Assembly (NCBI GenBank): GCA_017632755.1
Contig: JAGBQU010000109.1
Location: forward strand, 1-6,410
Source: Lachnospiraceae bacterium
GTDB taxonomy: Bacteria; Bacillota_A; Clostridia; Lachnospirales; Lachnospiraceae
DNA: 6,410 nt
Direction of reading: 5' to 3'
Shown here: piece by piece, positions 1 through 4,830 of the stretch
How positions within the stretch are numbered: the stretch's first letter is position 1
How the letters are laid out: every line of letters starts with the position of its first letter
The notes under the pieces: generated by a model
What the model saw: only the letters and a program-made list of their open reading frames with translations
What the model was told of the DNA's origin: nothing
Database searches by the model: none
Position numbers and translations under genes: made by a program

Positions 1-255
1 AAAAGCGGACTGTATGATGTGAGGATCACAAGGCTGCACTATGACAGTGAGGATGATAACAGAGGGATCGTTTTGGAGATCACCGATGAAAAGCTTCTTG
101 GCATGACAGGCGGGATCGTGCAGGGGATGAGCGGTGCACCTATCCTGCAGAACGGAAAAATGGTGGGAGCCGTGACGCATGTTCTGATCAATGATCCGAC
201 CAGAGGCTATGGGATCTTTGCGGAGAATATGCTGCATCTTGGTCTGACGGGATAG
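1..255 (+). CDS. spoIVB: SpoIVB peptidase (S55 family), C-terminal part only
   Basis: This is the last 84 codons of a gene that begins before the window; the frame is open from base 1 to TAG at 253-255. SpoIVB is a serine peptidase secreted from the forespore into the space between the two membranes, where it triggers pro-sigma-K processing late in sporulation. The family signature is clear: GIVQGMSGAPILQNGK followed by GAVTHVLINDPTRGYGIF. By family knowledge the Ser of GMSG is the catalytic nucleophile of S55 peptidases, and it is present here. The PDZ domain and catalytic His would lie upstream and cannot be checked. The neighbour downstream is a spo0A-family gene, which is the usual order in Bacilli and Clostridia and supports the call. 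The end of the protein, about 15 residues after GYGIF, is close to the family's normal end, so the C-terminus appears intact. Confidence 0.93.
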   Translation, partial: KSGLYDVRITRLHYDSEDDNRGIVLEITDEKLLGMTGGIVQGMSGAPILQNGKMVGAVTHVLINDPTRGYGIFAENMLHLGLTG

Positions 256-305
256 CGGGATCACAGTGCGTGGAGCAAAAAGTTTTTTTACACAAAAGTG
301 TAGGA

Positions 306-312
306 ATCGACA
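306..312 (-). promoter_or_regulatory. possible Spo0A box (one mismatch)
   Basis: The minus strand reads TGTCGAT, one base away from the 0A-box core TGTCGAA. It lies about 250 bases upstream of the predicted start of transcription. A 7-base near match is weak alone; it is listed because two other box-like sites share the same intergenic region, and B. subtilis spo0A also has several 0A boxes upstream. Confidence 0.25.
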
Positions 313-369
313 ACTTATTGTTGTAAAAAAATACAAAAAAAGTATTTTACGGAATGCAAAAAAAGAGAC

Positions 370-377
370 TGTCGACA
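370..377. promoter_or_regulatory. possible palindromic Spo0A box
   Basis: TGTCGACA reads the same on both strands, giving TGTCGAC in each direction, one base from the 0A-box core TGTCGAA. On the minus strand it extends to TTTGTCGAC, which also fits the T-rich left side of typical boxes. Its role as a binding site is inference. Confidence 0.3.
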
Positions 378-464
378 AATCCCGCGAAGCACAAGATATA
401 GTTGCTGTTTCAGCAAGATCGGACACATTTTAATAAGAAAGCGGAGACAGATACCGGAACAATA

Positions 465-471
465 TGTCGAA
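465..471 (+). promoter_or_regulatory. candidate Spo0A box, exact TGTCGAA core
   Basis: TGTCGAA followed by AAA is an exact match to the core recognised by the Spo0A DNA-binding domain. It lies about 60 bases upstream of the -35 element of the predicted spo0A promoter, a position suitable for autoregulation. The exact match in the control region of a spo0A gene makes it the best of the three candidates, though seven bases can match by chance. Confidence 0.5.
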
Positions 472-524
472 AAGATATGCTTTTTGATATGGCGAAAACA
501 GCGTTATTATGCGATAAATATCGG

Positions 525-553
525 TTGTCATGCCCAAAAGTGTTCGGTATAAT
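525..553 (+). promoter_or_regulatory. sigma-A type promoter for the spo0A-like gene
   Basis: A -35 element TTGTCA (525-530) and a perfect -10 element TATAAT (548-553) are separated by the ideal 17 bases. Transcription would start near 560, leaving a leader of about 60 bases before the start codon at 621. No sigma-H type promoter with correct spacing was found, although B. subtilis spo0A has one. Confidence 0.68.
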
Positions 554-608
554 CCTTAATGCAGCAAAAGGTATCGAAAAGGAAGTCGAGTCAAAATATT
601 TTGACAGC

Positions 609-615
609 AAAGGAG
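609..615 (+). promoter_or_regulatory. ribosome binding site fixing the spo0A start
   Basis: AAAGGAG lies 5 bases before ATG at 621. It decides the start against the longer open frame beginning with TTG at 402. The residues after ATG 621 (MEQLHV, then DNERML) also align with the known N-terminus of Spo0A without a gap. Confidence 0.85.
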
Positions 616-620
616 AGAAT

Positions 621-1151
621 ATGGAACAGCTACATGTGACAACGACGAAAGATAACGAGAGAATGCTTAGACTCTTAACAGACTTAATTGAGAAGGATAA
701 GGAGTTTCAGATCATGATTACTGTTCCCTCGAGGGAAACCGTGACGTATGAACAGCCTGCGAAGCTTTCCGCAGAGCGCAAACAGTCCCTCGGCAGTTCC
801 AAGGATCTGGAGAAGGATGTGACCGACATGATCCACGAGATCGGTGTACCCGCGCACATCAAGGGATACCAGTATCTCCGGGAGGCGATCATGATGTCCG
901 TGGAGGATATGGAGATGCTCAATTCGATCACCAAGATCCTTTATCCTACCATTGCAAAGAAATTCCAGACGACACCGAGCAGGGTGGAGAGAGCGATCCG
1001 CCATGCGATAGAGGTGGCATGGAGCAGAGGGAAGATGGAAACGCTGGATGCACTTTTTGGCTACACGATCAACACGGGAAAGGGAAAGCCTACCAACTCG
1101 GAATTCATTGCGCTGATCGCAGATAAGATCCGGCTTTTGTACAGAGTCTGA
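621..1151 (+). CDS. spo0A: Spo0A-family regulator lacking most of its receiver domain
   Basis: The protein is 176 aa; a normal Spo0A, the master regulator of sporulation, is about 260-270 aa. Residues 62-176 form a complete Spo0A DNA-binding domain: [20 protein letters not shown], then [20 protein letters not shown], the helix-turn-helix region [17 protein letters not shown] (about 121-137), and [17 protein letters not shown] near the end. Residues 1-31 match the first strand and helix of the receiver (DNERMLRLL at 11-19). After that homology stops, and a polar stretch of about 30 residues leads straight to the DNA-binding domain. The phosphorylated Asp (Asp56 in B. subtilis), the switch Thr and Lys108 are all missing. 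Position 10, an Asp of the acidic pocket, is Lys, and the first strand reads HVTTTK rather than the usual hydrophobic run. There is no room for hidden receiver sequence in another frame. The frame is intact and promoter and ribosome binding site look sound, so a DNA-binding protein that ignores the phosphorelay is plausible. A second full-length copy elsewhere, or an assembly deletion, cannot be excluded. Confidence 0.88.
   Translation: MEQLHVTTTKDNERMLRLLTDLIEKDKEFQIMITVPSRETVTYEQPAKLSAERKQSLGSSKDLEKDVTDMIHEIGVPAHIKGYQYLREAIMMSVEDMEMLNSITKILYPTIAKKFQTTPSRVERAIRHAIEVAWSRGKMETLDALFGYTINTGKGKPTNSEFIALIADKIRLLYRV
724..737. repeat. 14-base perfect palindrome inside the spo0A-like gene
   Basis: TTCCCTCGAGGGAA is a perfect palindrome. 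It encodes part of VPSRE at residues 35-39, just after the point where homology to the receiver stops (about residue 31). It therefore marks the approximate deletion junction and may be connected with how the deletion arose, but that is inference. Confidence 0.75.
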
Positions 1152-1165
1152 GCGGGGGCGGACAG

Positions 1166-1330
1166 CTAGTACATCGATTCTTAAATAACTGGACCGAATG
1201 CTTGCCTGCTTAACCTGATAGCACAGTTCCAAAAGCCTCAGCGTAGCCCGCTACGCCTACGTTTTTGAAACTGCATTCTCAGGCAAGCATTCTTCGCATT
1301 AGTCCACTTATTTTGCGACCGATGTACTAG
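1166..1330. repeat. 165-nt long imperfect inverted repeat (MITE-like or structured RNA)
   Basis: The ends are perfect 11-base inverted repeats: CTAGTACATCG (1166-1176) and CGATGTACTAG (1320-1330). Further in, AAATAACTGGAC (1183-1194) pairs with 1302-1313 at 11 of 12 positions, and GAATGCTTGCCTG (1196-1208) pairs perfectly with 1280-1292. Then CAGTTCCAAAA (1224-1234) pairs with 1263-1273 at 10 of 11, and the tip is GCGTAG-CCCG-CTACGC (1241-1256). Nearly the whole element folds on itself, with a 9-base bulge at 1293-1301. No T-run follows the hairpin, so it is not a standard terminator. It encodes no protein. CTAG at both ends could be a target duplication or part of the repeat, because CTAG is itself palindromic. 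CGGACA occurs at 1159-1164 and again at 1336-1341. A non-autonomous mobile element is the most likely reading; a structured non-coding RNA is the alternative. Confidence 0.8.
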
Positions 1331-1373
1331 GAAAACGGACACATCGGCAGACGGATGGCAGATGAAAAAGGAC

Positions 1374-1402
1374 TTTCAATATAGTATGATTTGTAGTATA
1401 AT
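1374..1402 (+). promoter_or_regulatory. possible glgA promoter
   Basis: A perfect -10 hexamer TATAAT lies at 1397-1402. The hexamer at the right distance upstream is TTTCAA (1374-1379, spacer 17), a poor -35 element. A second -10-like TATGAT lies at 1385-1390. Transcription would start near 1409, leaving a very short leader. The weak -35 suggests modest or activator-dependent expression. Confidence 0.42.
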
Positions 1403-1418
1403 CATATATATCGGTATT

Positions 1419-1424
1419 GGGAGG
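1419..1424 (+). promoter_or_regulatory. ribosome binding site fixing the glgA start
   Basis: GGGAGG lies 9 bases before ATG at 1434. It favours this start over the in-frame ATG at 1362, which has no good ribosome binding site, would lie upstream of the likely promoter and would add 24 residues before the conserved MKKILFVASE N-terminus. Confidence 0.85.
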
Positions 1425-1433
1425 ATTTGTCAG

Positions 1434-2879
1434 ATGAAGAAAATTCTTTTTGTTGCTTCTGAAGGTGTACCGTTTATCAAGACCGGAGGACTTGCGGATG
1501 TTGTGGGTTCCCTGCCCAAATGTTTAGATAAAAGATATTTCGATGTGCGGGTGATGCTTCCGAATTATACCTGTATCAGACAGGAATTGAAGGAACAGAT
1601 GAAGTATCGCACTCATTTTTATCTCGATTTTTACTGGCAGAGTCAATATGTCGGTGTGCTGGAGGCTGAGGTCGACGGCGTGACCTATTACTTTATTGAT
1701 AATGAGTCTATGTTCAGCGGATTTCGGATCTACAGCGACAATGTGCTCGATGAGATCATAAAGTTCAGTTTCTTTTGTAAGGCAGCACTTTCTGCACTGC
1801 CGCTTTTGGGATTCCGGCCGGATATCATTCACTGCCATGACTGGCAGACCGGATTGATTCCTGTCTATCTCAAGGAACGTTTTCATGACGGAGAGTTCTT
1901 TAGGGATATGAAGTCTGTCATGACGATCCACAATCTCAAATTCCAGGGAAGATGGGATGTGAAGACCGTTCGTGAGATCACAGGGTTGCCGGAATACTTC
2001 TTTACTCCGGATAAGCTCGAGGCGTATAAGGATGCCAATCTGTTAAAGGGCGGTATTGTCTATGCGGATGCGATCACGACCGTTTCCGATACATATGCGC
2101 AGGAGATCAAAACAGATTTTTACGGAGAAGGGCTCAACGGCCTTCTGGCGGCAAGAAGCAATGCGCTCAGAGGTATTGTAAATGGTATCGACTATCAGGA
2201 GTTTAATCCCGAGACGGATGCCTATATCAATACGAATTACAATGCCGTTAATTTCAGAAAAGAGAAGATCAAGAATAAGAGAGCGCTTCAGGCAGAGCTC
2301 GGACTGGAGCAGAATGACAAGGCATTTATGATCGGACTTGTTTCGCGACTGACAGATCAAAAAGGACTTGATCTGATCGCCTATATTATGGATGAACTCT
2401 GTCAGGAAGAGATCCAGTTTGTGGTGCTTGGAACAGGCGAGGAACGTTACGAGAACATGTTCCGTCACTTTGACTGGAAATACAACAGCAAGGTTTCTGC
2501 CAATATTTACTACTCGGAAGCATTGTCGCATAAGATATACGCATCAAGCGATGCCTTCCTGATGCCTTCCCTGTTTGAACCTTGCGGGCTCAGCCAGCTG
2601 ATGGCACTCCGCTACGGAACGGTTCCCATCGTTCGTGAGACGGGCGGTCTCAAGGATACGGTGGAGCCTTACAATGAATTTGAAAGCACGGGAACCGGTT
2701 TCAGTTTCTGCAACTACAATGCGCATGAGATGCTTGCAACCATACGCTATGCAAAATATATTTATTATCAGAGAAGAAGAGAATGGAATAAGATGATCGA
2801 TCGCGGAATGGCTACTGATTTTTCATGGGAGACATCGGCCAGAAAGTATCAGGAGATGTACGACTGGCTGATCGGATAG
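1434..2879 (+). CDS. glgA: glycogen synthase (ADP-glucose type, GT5)
   Basis: The product is 481 aa, the normal length for bacterial GlgA. It transfers glucose from ADP-glucose to the non-reducing end of a growing alpha-1,4-glucan in the cytoplasm. The N-terminal GT5 domain starts KKILFVASEGVPFIKTGGLADV, with the ADP-glucose binding KTGGL at 16-20, then HCHDW (133-137) and TIHN (164-167). The C-terminal GT-B domain carries GLVSRLTDQKG (301-311, including the conserved Arg305 and Lys310), VLGTGEE (331-337) and FEPCGLSQL (381-389), which holds the family's catalytic-site Glu and Cys. Next comes TGGLKDTV (403-410), typical of GlgA. All key residues seen match an active enzyme. No other glycogen genes (glgB, glgC, glgD, glgP) lie in the window. 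The gene seems to be a single transcription unit, with its own promoter and a terminator hairpin downstream. Confidence 0.96.
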   Translation: MKKILFVASEGVPFIKTGGLADVVGSLPKCLDKRYFDVRVMLPNYTCIRQELKEQMKYRTHFYLDFYWQSQYVGVLEAEVDGVTYYFIDNESMFSGFRIYSDNVLDEIIKFSFFCKAALSALPLLGFRPDIIHCHDWQTGLIPVYLKERFHDGEFFRDMKSVMTIHNLKFQGRWDVKTVREITGLPEYFFTPDKLEAYKDANLLKGGIVYADAITTVSDTYAQEIKTDFYGEGLNGLLAARSNALRGIVNGIDYQEFNPETDAYINTNYNAVNFRKEKIKNKRALQAELGLEQNDKAFMIGLVSRLTDQKGLDLIAYIMDELCQEEIQFVVLGTGEERYENMFRHFDWKYNSKVSANIYYSEALSHKIYASSDAFLMPSLFEPCGLSQLMALRYGTVPIVRETGGLKDTVEPYNEFESTGTGFSFCNYNAHEMLATIRYAKYIYYQRRREWNKMIDRGMATDFSWETSARKYQEMYDWLIG

Positions 2880-2918
2880 CGGATTGGTAATTTTATAAAA
2901 GGATACAGAACATGTGGG

Positions 2919-2948
2919 CAAGAGCAGGCGACTGCTCTTGTTCTTATT
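2919..2948 (+). terminator. rho-independent terminator after glgA
   Basis: CAAGAGCAG (2919-2927) and CTGCTCTTG (2932-2940) form a perfect 9-base-pair stem with a GCGA loop. Two G-T pairs (2917-2918 with 2941-2942) can extend the stem. The tail TTCTTATT is T-rich but interrupted, so termination may be partial. It lies 39 bases after the glgA stop and 45 bases before rqcH. No convincing promoter follows it before rqcH, so some read-through or a leader attenuator for rqcH is possible. TATAAA at 2894-2899 is a possible -10 lacking a good -35. Confidence 0.78.
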
Positions 2949-2982
2949 GCGCGGGTGTGCCGGGAAAGATACGCCTGCAGGG

Positions 2983-2988
2983 AAGGAG
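2983..2988 (+). promoter_or_regulatory. ribosome binding site fixing the rqcH start
   Basis: AAGGAG lies 5 bases before ATG at 2994, which gives the typical MAFDGI N-terminus of the NFACT family. The upstream in-frame ATG at 2955 would add 13 unconserved residues and has no such site. Confidence 0.85.
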
Positions 2989-2993
2989 CATAC

Positions 2994-4739
2994 ATGGCAT
3001 TTGACGGGATCACAATCGCATGCCTGGTAAAGGAACTGAAGGAGCATCTGCTCGGGGGAAGGATCGGCAAGATCGCACAGCCCGAGAGAGATGAGCTGCT
3101 TTTTACGATCAACAGGGATAAGGTGCAGCATCGCCTTTTGCTTAGCGCGGATGCATCCTTACCACTGGTCTATCTGACAAAGGAGAATAAAAAGAGCCCG
3201 CTCACAGCCCCCAATTTCTGCATGCTGCTCAGGAAGCACATTCAGAACGGAAGGATCACGGCGATCACCCAGCCGGGGCTGGAGCGTATCATCAATTTTG
3301 AGATTGAGCATCTGGATGAGATGGGCGATATCTGTCACAAGACGATTGCCGTGGAGATGATGGGAAAACACAGCAATATCATCTTTATCAACGATCAGAA
3401 CATGATCATTGACAGCATCAAACACATATCGGGCATGGTCAGCAGCGTGCGTGAGGTGTTGCCCGGGCGGGCCTATTTTATCCCACAGACGATGGACAAA
3501 CAGGATGCACTTTTGCCGGAGCGATCGCCCGAACAATTCGCAAGCATCGTCTCTTCCAAGGCATTGCCTGCAGCCAAAAGTCTCTACATGAATTTTACGG
3601 GGATATCGCCGATCGTCTCGCAGGAGATCTGTGTGCGTGCGGGCGTGGATGCGGATCTGCCGATCCTAAGTCTGGATGCGTCGCAGATGGGTGCGCTGCA
3701 AAGAGCGTTTGAAGACTATATGGGAAAGGTCATCCGGGGAGAGTTCACCCCAAATATCGTCTATGATAAGCAGATCCCACTGGAGTTTGGCGCGCTTGTC
3801 TTTGCCGTCTACCAGGAGAAAGAGGTGCGGGAGTTTGACAGTATGTCGGAGGTGCTTTATCAATACTATGCGCAAAGGAGCGCGGTGACGCGGATCCGCC
3901 AGAAGTCCTCGGATCTTCGCAGGATCGTGCAGACTGCACTCGAGAGAAATGTCAAAAAATTTGATCTGCAGATGAGGCAGCTGAAGGATACGGAAAAGAG
4001 AGAAAAATATAAGATATACGGCGAGCTGCTGCACACATACGGATACAGCATACCGGAAGGTGCAAAAAGCGCCACCGTTGACAATTATTATACGGGAGAA
4101 CCCATGCAGATCCCGCTCGATCCCGACCTGACGGCGATGGAGAATGCCAAAAAGTTCTTTGATAAATATGGAAAGCTCAAGCGCACATACGAGGCACTCA
4201 CCCAGCTGACGGAGGCGACCAAGGCGGAGGTGGAGCATCTCGAATCTGTTATGACGGCGCTCGATATCGCCCAGATGGAGGAGGATCTGGTACAGATCAA
4301 GGAGGAACTGGTAGAGAGCGGTTATATCAGACGCAAAGGAAATGCAAAGAAACAGAAGATCACGAGCAGACCGTTCCATTACATCAGCTCGGATGGATTC
4401 CATATCTATGTCGGCAAGAATAACTTCCAGAATGAGGAACTTACCTTCCAATTCGCCCAGGGAAACGACTGGTGGTTTCATGCAAAGGGCATTCCGGGTT
4501 CTCATGTGATCGTCAAATGTGGCGGGCGCGAGATGCCGGATTCCACCTTTGAGGAGGCAGGCAGACTGGCGGCACATTACTCCAAGGGACGCGATCAGGA
4601 TAAGGTGGAAGTGGATTATATCGAGAAGAAGCATGTAAAAAAGCCAAACGGTGCCAAACCGGGTTTTGTTGTCTATTATACCAATTATTCCCTTGTGATC
4701 GACAGCAATATCAGCCGGATCGAGCGTGTGGATGACTGA
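2994..4739 (+). CDS. rqcH: RqcH / NFACT-family ribosome quality control protein
   Basis: The product is 581 aa, close to the usual 570-590 aa of the family, often annotated as fibronectin-binding protein (FbpA/PavA type). RqcH binds stalled 50S subunits carrying peptidyl-tRNA and recruits tRNA-Ala to add C-terminal alanine tails that mark the peptide for degradation. The NFACT-N domain (1 to about 200) starts MAFDGI and contains APNFCMLLRKHI (72-83) and MMGKHSNIIF (122-131). A helix-hairpin-helix-like stretch FTGISPIVSQEI follows (201-212). Charged helices at about 285-345 and 385-442 fit the coiled-coil arms. The NFACT-R domain (about 458-562) carries FHIYVGKNNFQNEEL and DWWFHAKGIPGSHVIV (492-507). 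The motif that contacts tRNA, Asp97-Arg98 in B. subtilis, is Glu97-Arg98 here, a conservative change. No secretion signal or cell-wall anchor is seen, which supports a cytoplasmic role rather than adhesion as the primary function. Confidence 0.95.
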   Translation: MAFDGITIACLVKELKEHLLGGRIGKIAQPERDELLFTINRDKVQHRLLLSADASLPLVYLTKENKKSPLTAPNFCMLLRKHIQNGRITAITQPGLERIINFEIEHLDEMGDICHKTIAVEMMGKHSNIIFINDQNMIIDSIKHISGMVSSVREVLPGRAYFIPQTMDKQDALLPERSPEQFASIVSSKALPAAKSLYMNFTGISPIVSQEICVRAGVDADLPILSLDASQMGALQRAFEDYMGKVIRGEFTPNIVYDKQIPLEFGALVFAVYQEKEVREFDSMSEVLYQYYAQRSAVTRIRQKSSDLRRIVQTALERNVKKFDLQMRQLKDTEKREKYKIYGELLHTYGYSIPEGAKSATVDNYYTGEPMQIPLDPDLTAMENAKKFFDKYGKLKRTYEALTQLTEATKAEVEHLESVMTALDIAQMEEDLVQIKEELVESGYIRRKGNAKKQKITSRPFHYISSDGFHIYVGKNNFQNEELTFQFAQGNDWWFHAKGIPGSHVIVKCGGREMPDSTFEEAGRLAAHYSKGRDQDKVEVDYIEKKHVKKPNGAKPGFVVYYTNYSLVIDSNISRIERVDD

Positions 4740-4745
4740 TAGAAC

Positions 4746-4774
4746 TTGACTGCATTGTTTTCATCGTCTATAAT
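4746..4774 (+). promoter_or_regulatory. strong sigma-A promoter for yicC-gmk-rpoZ
   Basis: TTGACT (4746-4751) and TATAAT (4769-4774) are separated by exactly 17 bases, differing from consensus at only one position. It starts 7 bases after the rqcH stop, and transcription would begin near 4781. It should drive yicC, gmk and rpoZ, which are closely spaced with no terminator between them. Confidence 0.82.
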
Positions 4775-4786
4775 AATATGGAGTGT

Positions 4787-4818
4787 GTGGCAATATATGC
4801 GTACAATGATTCTGCCAC
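4787..4818 (+). promoter_or_regulatory. inverted repeat in the yicC leader
   Basis: GTGGCA (4787-4792) and TGCCAC (4813-4818) could pair around a 20-base AT-rich loop. The structure would end one base before the GGAGG ribosome binding site at 4820-4824 and so might affect translation of yicC. With only six base pairs and a long loop it may also be chance. Confidence 0.3.
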
Positions 4819-4830
4819 CGGAGGAAGAGT

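Larger units (their letters stand above)
256..620 (+). other. spoIVB-spo0A intergenic control region
   Basis: These 365 bases hold no convincing gene. They are rich in A and T runs and contain several small inverted repeats: TACAC-AAAA-GTGTA at 289-302, ACAAC-TTATT-GTTGT at 310-324, an AT-rich stem between 323-334 and 342-350, and TTGCTG-TTT-CAGCAA at 402-416. None is followed by a proper T-run, so no convincing spoIVB terminator is seen. Candidate Spo0A boxes lie at 306-312, 370-377 and 465-471, and a good promoter at 525-553. The reading frame of the downstream gene stays open back to a TTG at 402, but that extension resembles no known protein and lacks a ribosome binding site. Confidence 0.7.

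Noticed and set aside
300..355. Sigma-H type promoter ahead of spo0A
   Set aside because: GTAGGAATC (300-308) resembles a sigma-H -35 and GGAAT at 351-355 a -10, but they are about 40 bases apart, far too distant to work together.
402..620. Longer version of the spo0A-like gene starting at TTG 402, adding 73 residues
   Set aside because: No ribosome binding site precedes it, the promoter and a Spo0A box lie inside it, the added residues do not resemble a receiver domain, and ATG 621 has an ideal site and a conserved start.
728..733. CTCGAG in the palindrome as an engineered cloning scar
   Set aside because: A restriction-site palindrome at a deletion junction is suggestive, but there is no vector or marker sequence nearby, and the flanking receiver stub carries extra substitutions that fit natural decay better.
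684..1232. Minus-strand open frame of 182 aa opposite spo0A
   Set aside because: It is antisense to a strongly conserved DNA-binding domain, has no recognisable domain and no good ribosome binding site; a shadow of the real gene.
1166..1330. The foldback as a CRISPR repeat or a simple terminator for spo0A
   Set aside because: There is no set of evenly spaced direct repeats, and no T-run follows the stem; its size and defined ends fit a mobile repeat or structured RNA better.
1362..1433. Upstream ATG start for glgA
   Set aside because: The 24 added residues are not part of GlgA, the likely promoter lies inside this stretch, and GGGAGG at 1419-1424 points to ATG 1434.
3666..4634. Minus-strand open frame of 322 aa opposite rqcH
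   Set aside because: Its length reflects codon bias of rqcH on the other strand. The translation is rich in His, Leu and Arg with no known motif, and no promoter or ribosome binding site is evident.
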